Below the pieces are notes generated by a model. That model worked only from the letters and a program-made list of their open reading frames with translations. It did not search any database and had not been told where the DNA came from. A stretch of 64,000 nucleotides of DNA. Origin: AC-32 sp963746155 (GTDB lineage Bacteria; Actinomycetota; Thermoleophilia; Gaiellales; Gaiellaceae). Shown piece after piece: positions 1 through 8,831 of this stretch. Each line of letters begins with the position of its first letter. Position 1 is the first letter of the stretch. Made by a program: the position numbers and the translations under genes. The stretch is from assembly GCA_963746155.1 (NCBI GenBank), contig CAVVAB010000012.1:868001-932000 (forward strand), written 5' to 3'.

Positions 1-1
1 G

Positions 2-694
2 CCCGACCTGACGGCCGCGCTGTACGAGGAGATCGCGCGCATGCTCGGCGAGCCCGCACGGCTCCACCTCGACGCGCGGCCGAGCGTGGTGCTCGTCGTC
101 GGCGTCAACGGAACCGGGAAGACGACCACGATCGGCAAGCTCGCGGCCAAGCTCGGCGAGCACGACCGCAGCGTCCTCGTCGCCGCCGCGGACACGTTCC
201 GCGCGGCCGCCGAGGAGCAGCTCGAGATCTGGGCCGAGCGGGCCCAGGCGGACTTCGTCGGCTCCGAGCGCGGCGGCGACCCGGCGGCGGTCGCGTTCGA
301 CGCGATCGCTGCTGCGGAGTCGCGCGGCCGCGACGTCGTGATCGTCGACACCGCGGGCCGCCTCCACACGCAGACGAACCTGATGGAGGAGCTCTCGAAG
401 GTGCGCCGCGTGATCGGGAACCGCCTGGAGGGCGCCCCGCACGAGACGCTGCTCGTGATCGATGCGACCACGGGCCAGAACGGGCTCCAGCAGGCGCGGC
501 TCTTCGGCGAGGTGGTCGAGGTGACCGGCGTCGCGCTGACGAAGCTCGACGGCTCGGCGAAGGGCGGCATCGCGGTCGCGATCGCCCACGAGCTCGGGCT
601 TCCGGTCAAGCTGATCGGGATCGGCGAGGCGCTCGACGACCTCCGGCCCTTCGATCCGGACGACTTCGCCCGAGCGCTCGTCGGCGACGCATAG
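2..694 (+). CDS. ftsY: Signal recognition particle receptor FtsY (5' partial)
   Basis: C-terminal part of the SRP receptor, the membrane-associated GTPase that docks Ffh-bound ribosomes at the translocon. The frame is open to the left edge of the window. The ATG at 41 is internal, because the codons before it (PDLTAALYEEIAR) continue the N-domain helix. Visible are the P-loop GVNGTGKTT, the DTFRAAA segment, DTAGR (G3), TKLDG (G4) and the closing GIGEALDDLRPF, which together separate FtsY/Ffh GTPases from others. The missing M domain and the acidic-to-NG layout point to FtsY rather than Ffh. Ffh itself is encoded about 16 kb downstream on the same strand. The next gene starts 2 nt after the stop. 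Confidence 0.95.
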   Translation, partial: PDLTAALYEEIARMLGEPARLHLDARPSVVLVVGVNGTGKTTTIGKLAAKLGEHDRSVLVAAADTFRAAAEEQLEIWAERAQADFVGSERGGDPAAVAFDAIAAAESRGRDVVIVDTAGRLHTQTNLMEELSKVRRVIGNRLEGAPHETLLVIDATTGQNGLQQARLFGEVVEVTGVALTKLDGSAKGGIAVAIAHELGLPVKLIGIGEALDDLRPFDPDDFARALVGDA

Positions 695-696
695 CC

Positions 697-1341
697 GTGG
701 CGCCGGGGATCGTCTTCGACAACGACGGGCTTCTGCTGGACACCGAGCCGTGCTGGACCCGCGCCGAGGAGGTCGTGTTCGAGCGGCACGGCCGCACGTT
801 CGACCTCGAGGCGAAGCGCGCCCTCGTCGGCACCGCGCCTCCGACTGCGGCGCGCGTGCTCGAGCGCCTCCTCGACGTCCCCGGCCGGGGCGAGGAGGTG
901 AGCGCCGAGCTCTACGCGCTCGCGCTCGAGGAGATTGCGGCCGGAGCCGAGCCGAGGCCCGGAGCGGTGGAGCTGCTCCGCGAGCTGGACGGGCGCTGGC
1001 CGGTCGCCGTCGCGTCGAACTCGCCGCGCAGCCACCTGCTTGCGGGCCTCACGCGCACCGGCCTCACGGACGCCTTCGACGTCGTGATCGGCGTCGAGGA
1101 CATCGCCGAGCCCAAGCCCGCGCCCGACATCTACCTCCGGGCCTGCGAGCTGCTCGGCGTCGCGCCGCCCGAGTCGGTCGCCCTCGAGGATTCCCCGCCC
1201 GGAGCGGCCGCAGCGCGCGCGGCCGGCCTCTACGTCGTGGGCGTTCCGTCGGTGCACGGCGTCGAGCTCGAGACGGATGTCGTGTTCGACTCGCTCTCCG
1301 ATCCGCGCGTGCTCGAGACCATCGTCGGCCGGCTCGAATGA
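697..1341 (+). CDS. HAD-superfamily phosphatase, beta-phosphoglucomutase-like
   Basis: A 214-residue HAD subfamily IA hydrolase starting at GTG, 2 nt after the ftsY stop and so probably cotranscribed with it. Motif I is FDNDGLLLDTEP (nucleophile Asp8, acid/base Asp10). Motif II is the Ser in VASNSPR, the motif III Lys lies in EPKPAPDIYL, and motif IV is LEDSPPG. A helical cap lies between motifs I and II. This is the arrangement of beta-phosphoglucomutase and 2-deoxyglucose-6-phosphate-type sugar phosphatases. Because an arabinose/galactose gene island follows, a small sugar phosphate is a reasonable substrate, but this is inference and the exact activity cannot be read from the sequence. Confidence 0.85.
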   Translation: MAPGIVFDNDGLLLDTEPCWTRAEEVVFERHGRTFDLEAKRALVGTAPPTAARVLERLLDVPGRGEEVSAELYALALEEIAAGAEPRPGAVELLRELDGRWPVAVASNSPRSHLLAGLTRTGLTDAFDVVIGVEDIAEPKPAPDIYLRACELLGVAPPESVALEDSPPGAAAARAAGLYVVGVPSVHGVELETDVVFDSLSDPRVLETIVGRLE

Positions 1342-1379
1342 CGTGACCCCGCCCGCCGCGTCGGGCGAGCGGGGTCACG
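1342..1379. terminator. Bidirectional GC-rich stem-loop between convergent genes
   Basis: A perfect 11-bp inverted repeat, CGTGACCCCGC (1342-1352) against GCGGGGTCACG (1369-1379), with further short pairing possible in the 16-nt loop. It fills the gap between the convergent stops of the HAD gene and galM. There is no T-tract on either side, so it is a candidate for factor-assisted or hairpin-only termination in both directions. Confidence 0.65.
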
Positions 1380-1386
1380 CGGTTCG

Positions 1387-2631
1387 TCAGTGGCGGTGCT
1401 TCGCCGTCGAGAGGGCGAAGACCGTCGTCGACGAGAACGTCTGACCGGGCCGGAGCACGGTCGACGGGAAGTTCGGTTGATTCGGCGAGTTCGGGTAGTG
1501 CTGCGTCTCGAGCGCGAACCCGTCGCTCTGCCGGTAGAACTTGCCGCTCGTTCCGGCCAGCGTTCCATCCAGGAAGTTCCCGGAGTAGAACTGGATGCCG
1601 GGCTCGGTCGTGTCGATCTTGAGCACGCGGCCGCTCGCCGGGTCGAAGACCCTGGCGGCAGGGATCAGCGAGGTCGAGGTCGGCGACGGCCGGTTGAGCA
1701 CCCAGTTGTGGTCGTACCCGCGGCCGAACGCGATCTGCTGGTTGCTGGCGTCACGGATCCGGTCGCCGATCGCCGTCGGCTTCGTGAAGTCGAACGGCGT
1801 GCCTGCGACCGGGTCGATCGCGCCCGTCGGGATCAGCGTCGAGTCGACGGGCGTGTAGTGGTCGGCGTTCAGCCAGAGGACGTGGTCGTAGATGTCCCCC
1901 GACCCCTCGCCGGAGAGGTTCCAGTAGCTGTGGTTCGTCAGGTTGAGGACCGTCGCCTTGCCGTCGACGGTGGCGCGGTACTTGATCCAGAGGGCGTCGT
2001 CACGCGTGAGCAGGTACGTCACGTCCACGCTCAGCGTTCCGGGGTAGCCCTCCTCGCCGTCCGGGCTGGTGTAGTGGAGCTTGAGCCCGACGCTGCCGTG
2101 GTTCGGCGGGACGACGGTCGCGGTCCAGACCTTGTTGTCGAACCCGTCGATGCCGCCGTGGAGCGAGTTCGGCGGGTTGTTGATCGGCAGGTGGTACGTC
2201 ACCCCGTCGAGGGTGAACGCGCCCTTGGCGATCCGGTTCGCGTAGCGGCCGATGATCGACCCGAAATACGGGCCGCCGGCCGGGAACGGGCTGTTCTTGG
2301 CGACGTAGTCGTCGAGGGTCGGGAACCCGAGCACGACGTTGGCCGAGCGGCCGCGCTTGTCGGGCACCCAGAGCTCCTGGATCGTGCCGCCGTAGGTGAT
2401 GATCTTGACCACCATCCCCTTGCCGTTGTCCAGGGTGTAGCGGTCGACGGCCATGCCGCCGGTCGAGCCGAACGGCTCCTTCGTGATGCTGGGCATCCCC
2501 TTTCCGTGGTGATGGCCGCGACCATGGCTCTTCGAGCCACCTGACGCGATTGCACCCGTGAGACCGACTGCTGCAAGCGCCAATGCGAGCAGGGCGCCTG
2601 CGAGTGCGATGCTACGAAGCAGTCTGGGCAT
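1387..2631 (-). CDS. galM: Exported aldose 1-epimerase (galactose mutarotase)
   Basis: Interconverts alpha and beta anomers of galactose, arabinose and similar aldoses. The start at 2631 is set by AAGGAGGA about 9 nt upstream; longer in-frame starts lack this. The protein (414 aa) opens with a Sec-type signal (MPRLLRSIALAGALLALALA and more) ending near ATAIASG-like small residues, followed by a His-rich stretch HGRGHHHGKG, then the mutarotase fold. Family marks are LHGGIDGFDNKVW, LTNHSYWNL (catalytic His) and GFALETQHYPNSPNQPNFPS (catalytic Glu). It is the last gene of the leftward araA-araD-araB-galM group, 97 nt after araB. Export is unusual for a mutarotase and suggests action on sugars outside the membrane. 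The His-rich linker and the C-terminal KHRH may bind metal. Confidence 0.92.
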   Translation of the reverse strand: MPRLLRSIALAGALLALALAAVGLTGAIASGGSKSHGRGHHHGKGMPSITKEPFGSTGGMAVDRYTLDNGKGMVVKIITYGGTIQELWVPDKRGRSANVVLGFPTLDDYVAKNSPFPAGGPYFGSIIGRYANRIAKGAFTLDGVTYHLPINNPPNSLHGGIDGFDNKVWTATVVPPNHGSVGLKLHYTSPDGEEGYPGTLSVDVTYLLTRDDALWIKYRATVDGKATVLNLTNHSYWNLSGEGSGDIYDHVLWLNADHYTPVDSTLIPTGAIDPVAGTPFDFTKPTAIGDRIRDASNQQIAFGRGYDHNWVLNRPSPTSTSLIPAARVFDPASGRVLKIDTTEPGIQFYSGNFLDGTLAGTSGKFYRQSDGFALETQHYPNSPNQPNFPSTVLRPGQTFSSTTVFALSTAKHRH

Positions 2632-2728
2632 TTGGGCTTCCTCCTTCTGCCCGCTGCGCATGACTGCCGCAGACGGCGAGGCCGGAGAGAGAACGCGGGC
2701 TTTGGCTCCCCTTCCGAGCCTCGCTGTT

Positions 2729-4418
2729 CTACCCAATCGACCCGAGTCTACTCTCCTGCTGGAGTGTTTTCAGGCGCTTCATCGTGTCGTCTGCGCCGCG
2801 ACCGAAAACGTCGTGTAGGCGACGGTACTCCGCGTAGAGCTGGTCGTACACGGCGCGGTTCGCGGGATCCGGCATGTAGCGCTCGTCTCCGAGCCGGGCC
2901 ATCAGCTCCGAGGCCTCGGCGATCGACTCGAAACCGCCCAAGTCGGCACCCGCCGCCACCGCCCCGAACATCGCCGACCCGAGCGCGGGAGTCTGCTGCG
3001 AGGCGGCGACGGCGAACTCGCGGCCGGTGACGTCGGCGAAGATCTGCATCAGGAGCCTGTTCCGCTCCGGGAGCCCGCCGCAGGCGACCATCCGGTCGAC
3101 CGCCACGCCCGCGTCTGCGAATGCCTCGACGATGACGCGTGTGCCGAAGGCCGTCGCCTCGAGCAGCGCGCGGTAGATCTCGGGCGCCTTCGTCGCGAGC
3201 GAGAGGCCGACGAGGAGCCCGCTCAGCTCGGCGTCGACGAGGACCGAGCGGTTGCCGTTCCACCAGTCGAGCGCGAGCAGCCCGCTCTCGCCCGGCCGAA
3301 GCGCGGCCGCCTCGGCCTCGAGAACCGCGTGGACGTCGGTTCCCTGCCGTGCCGCGGCCTCGTGGTACTCGGGCGGCACGCCCTCGTCCACGAACCAGGC
3401 GAAGATGTCGCCGACCGCGGACTGGCCCGCCTCGAAGCCGAACAGGCCGGGGACGACGCCGTCCTCGACGACGCCGCACATGCCCTCGACGAGCGCAGGC
3501 TCGTCGCCGAGGAGGATGTGGCAGATGCTCGTGCCCATGATCAGGACCATCGTCCCGGGCTCGGTCACGGTCGCCGCGGGCGCGGCCACGTGGGCATCGA
3601 CGTTCGCAACCGCGACCGGCGTGCCCGGGCGCAGGCCGGTCCAGGCGGCGGCCTGCTCGCTCAGCCCGCCGGCGCGGCTCCCGATCGGAGAGATCGTCCG
3701 CGACATCTTCTGGTCGACCACGTGCTCGAACCGCGGGTCGAGCGCGGCGAAGTACGCGTCGGCCGGGAAACCGCTCCTGCTTCGACCACATCGCCTTGTA
3801 GCCGGCCGTGCAGGTGTTGCGGGTCTCCGTGCCTGTGAGCTGCCAGACGATCCAGTCGGCGGCCTCGATCAGCCGCTCAGCGCGCGCGTAGACCTCGGGC
3901 GCCTCGTCGAGGATCTGGAGCGCCTTCGCGAAGAACCACTCCGACGAGATCTTGCCGCCGTAGCGCGGCAGCCACGTCTCTCCGCGCGCAGCTGCGACCT
4001 CGTTGATGCGGTCCGCTTCCGGCTGCGCGGCATGGTGCTTCCACAGCTTCACCCACGCGTGCGGCTCGGCTCGCAGCTCGTCGAGGACGCAGAGCGGCGT
4101 CCCGTCGGCGAGCGTCGGCAGCATCGTGCACGCCGTGAAGTCGATCCCGATCCCGATCACCTCCGCCGGATCGACGCCCGTCTCGGCGAGCAGCGCGGGA
4201 ACCGCCTCCTGGAGCGTGCGGACGTAGTCCTCCGGATCCTGCAGCGCCCAGTCCGGCTCGAGCACGACCTCCTCGTGCGGAGCGGGAAGCCGTTCGTCGA
4301 TCACGCCGTGGCGGTAGGGATAGACGGTCGTGCCCAGCTCACGGCCATCGGCGCAGTCGACCAGCACTGCCCGGCCCGATTCGGTGCCGAAGTCGATTCC
4401 GAGCGCGTACGTGGTCAC
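2729..4418 (-). CDS. araB: L-ribulokinase (frameshifted)
   Basis: Phosphorylates L-ribulose to L-ribulose 5-phosphate in arabinose catabolism. It is a FGGY-family kinase: the N-terminal half has GIDFGTESGRAVLVD (phosphate 1) and a ribulokinase-like substrate lobe; the C-terminal half has ACGGLPERNRLLMQIFADV and ALGSAMFGAVAAG. The start GTG (4418) overlaps the araD stop as GTGA, indicating translational coupling. The reading frame is broken once, near 3765-3770 (the + strand reads gggaaa). Removing one base joins ...WSKQERFP to ADAYFAALDPRFEHVVDQ and restores a protein of normal length (about 560 aa). All family motifs on both sides are intact, so a sequence error is more likely than a dead gene. 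Confidence 0.9.
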
Positions 4419-5095
4419 TGGCCGTAGTAGGCGCCGGGGCCGTGCTTGCGCAGGAAGTGCCGCTCCAGCAGCTCGGGCTGGATCTCGCCGGCGCCCGGGC
4501 GCAGCAGCTCGGTGCGGAACGCGCTCTCGGCCACGACCTCAAGGGCGATCGCGCTCTCGACCGCCTCCTCGGCGCTCGCGCCCCATGCAAACGGGCCGTG
4601 CGAGGCGACCAGCACTCCGGGCCGGTCGAGCGGGTTGCCCGTCACCGTTTCGACGATCACCTCTCCCGTGCAGCGCTCGTAGTCGCCCGAGATCTCGGCG
4701 CTGGAAAGCTCGCGGGTCACCGGGACCGGCCCACGGAAGTGGTCGGCGTGGGTCGTGCCGAAGCACGGGATCTCGCGGCGGGCCTGGGCCCAGGCGGTCG
4801 CGAAGGGCGAGTGCGTGTGGACGATCCCGCCGACCTGCTCGAAGGCGCCGTAGAGAACGAGGTGCGTGGGCGTGTCCGACGAGGGCCGCCCGCCCTCGCG
4901 CGTCTCGCCGCTCTCGAGGTCGACGATCACCATCGAGTCCGGGCCGAGGTCGCCGTAGGGGACGCCGCTCGGCTTGATCGCCATCACCCCCGCTTCGCGG
5001 TCGACAGCGCTGGCGTTGCCGAACGTCAGCACCACGAGGCCCGCCTCGACGATCGCCCGGTTCGCCTCGAAGACCCGCTCGCGCAGATCTCCCAT
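4415..5095 (-). CDS. araD: L-ribulose-5-phosphate 4-epimerase
   Basis: Class II aldolase-family epimerase that converts L-ribulose 5-phosphate to D-xylulose 5-phosphate. At 226 aa it has the usual family length. Zinc-ligand histidines are seen in VHTHSPFATAW and ASHGPFAWG, the GNAS phosphate-binding segment in LTFGNASAVDREAGVMAIKP, and FGTTHADHF is typical of AraD. The ATG at 5095 overlaps the araA stop (TGATG), and the stop overlaps the araB start, so araA, araD and araB are read from one message. A 3-gene arabinose pathway in this order gives complete conversion of L-arabinose to the pentose phosphate pathway. Confidence 0.95.
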   Translation of the reverse strand: MGDLRERVFEANRAIVEAGLVVLTFGNASAVDREAGVMAIKPSGVPYGDLGPDSMVIVDLESGETREGGRPSSDTPTHLVLYGAFEQVGGIVHTHSPFATAWAQARREIPCFGTTHADHFRGPVPVTRELSSAEISGDYERCTGEVIVETVTGNPLDRPGVLVASHGPFAWGASAEEAVESAIALEVVAESAFRTELLRPGAGEIQPELLERHFLRKHGPGAYYGQ

Positions 5096-6592
5096 CAGCG
5101 GTAGTACGCCTCGTTCCAGCGCACCTCTTTGACGAAGTCCGTCATGCGTGTCTCCCCGTCGATCACGAGCAGCTCCACGCCCGCGATCTCCGCGAGGTCG
5201 ACGAACGCTTCGCGCCCGATCGCCCGGCAGAACGCGGTGTGGTGTGGGCCGCCCGCCACGAGCCAGGCCTCGGCCGCGGTCGAGAGATCCGGTCTCGGCT
5301 CCCAGAGCGCGCGTGCCACGGGCAGCCGCGGGAGGTCCTCGTCCGGGTCGACCACGTCGATCTCGTTCAGGACGAACCGGAACCTGTCGCCCAGGTCGAG
5401 GAGACCGACCACGACGGCGGGCCCGGGAGCCGCGGTGAATACGAGCCGCACGGGGTCGTCCTTCCCGCCGATCGAGAGCGGATGGATCTCGCAGGTCGGC
5501 CTCGCGCCCGCGATCGACGGGCAGACCTCGAGCATGTGGGCGCCGAGCACCTTCGGCCCTTCGGGCGCCAGGTGGTAGGTGTAGTCCTCCATGAACGACG
5601 TGCCGCCGTCGAGCCCGGCGCTCATCACCTTCGCGACGCGGACGAGCGCGGCCGTCTTCCAGTCGCCCTCGGCGCCGAAGCCGTAGCCGTCGGCCAGGAG
5701 TCGCTGGACCGCGATTCCGGGCAGCTGCGGCAGCGCGCCGAGATCCTCGAACGTGTCGGTGAAGGCCATGAAGCCGCCGCCCTCGAGGAACGAGCGGAGG
5801 CCCGCCTCGATTCGGGCGGCGTCGCGCAGGGACTCGTGCCTCTCGCCGCCCGGACGGAGTTCCTTCGTGACCTCGTACTCCTCCAGGTACGCCTCCACGA
5901 GCCCCTCCACGGCGGCGTCGGGAGCCGCCTCGACCGCCTCGACGAGCTCGCCGATCCCGTAGCCGTTCACCGAGACCCCGAGCCGGAGCTGGAACTCGAC
6001 CTTGTCGCCCTCGGTGACCGCGACCAGGCGCATGTTGTCGCCGAAGCGGGCCACCTTCAGGCTCTGGGCCTCGCTCCAGCCGCACGCCGCCCGCGTCCAG
6101 GTCCCGATCCGCTCCACGACGGACGGGTCGCTCCAGTGCCCGACGACGGTCTTGCGCCTCAGGCCCATCCGCGTCTCCATGAACCCGAACTCGCGGTCGC
6201 CGTGGGCGGATTGGTTCAGGTTCATGAAGTCCATGTCGATCTCGGCCCAGGGGAGATCGCGGTTGAACTGCGTGTGGAGGTGGAGGAGCGGCTTCTGCAG
6301 CGAGGCGAGGCCCGCGATCCACATCTTCGCGGGCGAGAACGTGTGCATCCAGGCGATCGACGCCGACGCAGGCCTCCGCCGCGTTCGCCTCGAGGCAGAC
6401 CTCGCGGATCGACTCCGCGTTCTTGACGACCGGCCTGTGGGAGACGCGCACCGGGATCGCAGCCTCGGAGTCGAGCGCACCCACGATCTCGCGCGCGTGC
6501 TCTTCGACCTGCCGGAGCACCTCTTCCCCGTAGAGCTCCTGGCTCCCGGTCAGGAACCAGACCTCGCGGTCGCCGAGCGCCTTCGTCGCCAT
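5095..6592 (-). CDS. araA: L-arabinose isomerase (frameshifted)
   Basis: Isomerises L-arabinose to L-ribulose. The start ATG at 6592 gives MATKALGDREVWFLTGSQ, and FLTGSQELYGEE is the AraA N-terminal signature. A one-base insertion near 6357-6361 breaks the frame between EANAAEACVGV and IAWMHTFSPAKMW, which together form a conserved AraA stretch. Downstream, LHTQFNRDLPW, RRKTVVGHW, GAEGDWKTAALVR, GGTSFMEDYTYH and CEIHPLSIGGKDDPVRL are all intact, giving about 500 aa. It is the first gene of the ara operon, divergent from an aldo/keto reductase across 46 nt. Because everything but one base is conserved, the gene is probably functional. Confidence 0.93.
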
Positions 6593-6638
6593 CGCGGAGA
6601 TCCTGACAGAGGCCGCTCGCTGCTGACAGGATTCCCGC
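6593..6638. promoter_or_regulatory. Divergent araA / aldo-keto reductase promoter with palindrome
   Basis: Only 46 nt separate the two divergent ATG codons. The region holds an inverted repeat, ATCCTGACAG (6600-6609) and CTGACAGGAT (6623-6632), 9 of 10 positions symmetric. Each arm places CAGGAT 6 nt (rightward) or 7 nt (leftward) before its ATG, matching the -10-to-start spacing seen elsewhere in the window. A regulator binding the palindrome could control both directions; that is inference. Confidence 0.5.
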
Positions 6639-7619
6639 ATGGAGGCGAGACGGCTCGGGAAGACCGGCTGGGACGTGTCGGAGATCGGCTTCGGCGCCTG
6701 GGCGATCGGCGGCGCGTGGGGCGAGACCGACGAGGAGGAGTCGCTCGCCGCGATGCACGCCGCGGCGGACGCCGGGGTCACGTTCTTCGACACCGCGGAC
6801 GTCTACGGGGACGGGCGCTCCGAGCGCATCATCGCGCGCCTGCTGCGGGAGCGCGACGAGCGGCTCTACGTCGCGACCAAGTTCGGAAGGAGGGCGCCGC
6901 TCGATCCCGGCCTCTACACCTACGAGAACCTCCGCGGCTGGCTCGAGCGCTCGCGCGAGAACCTGGGCGTCGAGACCGTCGACCTCGTGCAACTGCACTG
7001 CCCGCCCTGGGACACCTACTACATGCCCGAGGTGCACGAGGCGTGCGAACGGCTCGTGCAGGACGGGCTCGTCCGCGCCTACGGGGTCAGCGTCGAGAAG
7101 GTCGAGCAGGCGCTGAAGGCGATCGAGTTCGACGGCGTCGCGACGATCCAGATCATCTTCAACATGCTCAGGCAGCGGCCCGCGGAGCACTTCTTCGCGG
7201 AGGCGAAGCGGCGTGACGTCGGCGTGATCGTCCGCGTTCCCCTCGCGTCCGGCCTGCTGACCGGCAAGTTCGACCGCGACTCGACGTTCGCCGAGGACGA
7301 CCACCGCCGGTACAACCGCCACGGCGAGGAGTTCGACATGGGCGAGACGTTCTCGGGCGTCGACTACGAGCTCGGGCTCGAGGTCGTGGAGGAGCTGCGG
7401 CCGCTTGTTCCGGAGGGCGCGACGCTGGCCCAGCTCGCGCTGCGCTGGATCCTCACGTTCGACGGGGTCTCGACGGTTATCCCCGGAGCGAAGACCCCGG
7501 AGCAGGCGCGGGCGAACGCGGCTGCGGCCGATCTGCCGCCGCTCTCGCCGGAGACGCTGGCGCAGGTCGCGGAGATCTACCGCCAGCGGATCGCTCCGCT
7601 GGTCCACCAGCGCTGGTGA
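6639..7619 (+). CDS. Aldo/keto reductase
   Basis: NAD(P)H-dependent oxidoreductase of the AKR superfamily, 326 aa. The N-terminus EARRLGKTGWDVSEIGFGAW is typical of the YghZ/AKR11-14-like group. The catalytic tetrad is visible as Asp and Tyr in FFDTADVYGDG, Lys in VATKFGRR and His in DLVQLHCPPW. The C-terminal cofactor segment is STVIPGAKTPEQARANAAA. Sitting divergently from araA and sharing its control region, it probably acts on an aldose, a dehydrated sugar or its lactone, but the substrate is not readable from sequence. The stop lies 3 nt from the convergent galK stop. Confidence 0.92.
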   Translation: MEARRLGKTGWDVSEIGFGAWAIGGAWGETDEEESLAAMHAAADAGVTFFDTADVYGDGRSERIIARLLRERDERLYVATKFGRRAPLDPGLYTYENLRGWLERSRENLGVETVDLVQLHCPPWDTYYMPEVHEACERLVQDGLVRAYGVSVEKVEQALKAIEFDGVATIQIIFNMLRQRPAEHFFAEAKRRDVGVIVRVPLASGLLTGKFDRDSTFAEDDHRRYNRHGEEFDMGETFSGVDYELGLEVVEELRPLVPEGATLAQLALRWILTFDGVSTVIPGAKTPEQARANAAAADLPPLSPETLAQVAEIYRQRIAPLVHQRW

Positions 7620-7622
7620 GCC

Positions 7623-8732
7623 TCAGGCCACCTCGATCTCGTGTGCAGCGTCGACCGAGGCGCAGACGTACGGCGTCGCTTCGCGCCCTGCTCGCGCCGC
7701 GTACTCGCGCGTGACGGCATCGGCGAGGCCGTCTGCCCCGTCCTCCCGCGCCAGGGCGAGCACCGACCCGCCGAACCCGCCTCCGATCATCCGCGCGGCG
7801 ACGGCCCCGTTCTCGTAGGCGAGGTCGACCAGCAGGTCGAGCTCGGGGATCGAGACCTCGAAGTCGTCGCGCAGGCTCTCGTGGCCCTCGCGGAAGAGCC
7901 TCGCGAGCGCAGGCAGGTCGGCTCCGCTTGGCTCCTCGAGTGCGGCCACGACCGCGCGGACGCGCGCGTTCTCGCTCACCACGTGGCGAAGTCTCTTGCG
8001 CGCGATCTCGTCGACTCCGGCCGCGGCCGCCCGGTCATCCGCCTCGGCGAGGCCGAGCGACGAAGGGCGGTCCGTGCCGATCGCCGCCAGCGCCCGCTCG
8101 AGCTCGCGCCGGCGGTCCGCGTAGCCGCTGTGCTCGAGCTCGTGCCGTACGCCCGAGTCGAAGACGACGAGGACGATCGCTGGCGGCAGAGGGACGAGGC
8201 GGTGCTCCTCCGTCGCGCAGTCGAGCAGCAGCGCTTGTCCCTCGCGGCCCAGGAGTGAGGAGGCGGGATCCATCAGGCCGACGGGCACGCCGACCGCGAT
8301 CCGCTCCGCGGCCTGGGCGATTCGCGCGAGCTCGATGCGCTCCAGCTCGTACTGGGCGGCGCTCGTGAGCGCGAGGCCGACCGAAACCGTCAGCGCGGCC
8401 GACGAGGACATCCCGGCGCCGATCGGGACTGTCGAGACGATCTCCCCGTCCAGCCCGGCCGGCGGCATTCCGCGCTCGCGCAGGAGCTGGAGCACTGCCG
8501 CCGGGTACCGCTCCCAGCCGAGCGGAGCCGAGCCTCCCGGGAGCTCGACGGTTTCCCGAAAAGCGGCCGAGTGCAGGCGAATCGTGCTGCCGGCGGCCGG
8601 CAGCCAGGTCAGCGTCGTCCCGAGATCGACCGCGACCGGCAGCACGAGCCCGCCCGAATAGTCGGTGTGCTCGCCGATCAGGTTGACGCGCGCAGGCGCG
8701 AAGACGGCGCGGCTGGAGGGAGCTGAGCGCAT
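7623..8732 (-). CDS. galK: Galactokinase
   Basis: GHMP-family kinase that phosphorylates galactose at C1 in the Leloir pathway. The chosen ATG (8732) gives 369 aa, with the signature ARVNLIGEHTDYSGGLVLP starting about residue 11. Earlier starts at 8762 and 8804 add Arg-rich residues not seen in the family. The ATP-binding motif PIGAGMSSSAAL and the C-terminal IGGGFGGSVLAL are present. No galT or galE is next to it in this window, so the rest of the pathway must lie elsewhere. The gene is transcribed away from the sugar ABC operon across a 99-nt intergenic region. Confidence 0.94.
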   Translation of the reverse strand: MRSAPSSRAVFAPARVNLIGEHTDYSGGLVLPVAVDLGTTLTWLPAAGSTIRLHSAAFRETVELPGGSAPLGWERYPAAVLQLLRERGMPPAGLDGEIVSTVPIGAGMSSSAALTVSVGLALTSAAQYELERIELARIAQAAERIAVGVPVGLMDPASSLLGREGQALLLDCATEEHRLVPLPPAIVLVVFDSGVRHELEHSGYADRRRELERALAAIGTDRPSSLGLAEADDRAAAAGVDEIARKRLRHVVSENARVRAVVAALEEPSGADLPALARLFREGHESLRDDFEVSIPELDLLVDLAYENGAVAARMIGGGFGGSVLALAREDGADGLADAVTREYAARAGREATPYVCASVDAAHEIEVA

Positions 8733-8831
8733 CCGCGGTGCCAGTCTTGCGCATCGCCGCATGGGTCGACGGCGTCTTTTAGCGGTGTTATGGTCGCCGC
8801 TCATTCGCGCGATGGGGGCAAGGAGGTTCGG
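8733..8831. promoter_or_regulatory. galK / sugar-ABC intergenic control region
   Basis: Divergent intergenic region of 99 nt. It contains an inverted repeat AGCGG (8781-8785) and CCGCT (8797-8801) flanking a possible -10 TATGGT (8789-8794) for the rightward operon, which would place the palindrome over the promoter as an operator. A strong Shine-Dalgarno AAGGAGG (8820-8826) ends 5 nt before the GTG of the binding-protein gene and fixes that start. Confidence 0.45.

Noticed and set aside
2729..6592. Programmed frameshifting in araA and araB
   Set aside because: No slippery heptamer with a downstream structure is evident, and the same kind of break is seen in many unrelated genes, so error is simpler.
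4415..6793. One long - strand frame of 792 codons covering araD and the N-terminus of araA
   Set aside because: It is an artefact of the one-base insertion in araA; the middle part is Arg-rich noise and araD begins at its own ATG 5095.
8733..8804. Longer galactokinase from 8804 or 8762
   Set aside because: The added residues are Arg-rich and unlike galactokinase; the family N-terminus fits the ATG at 8732.
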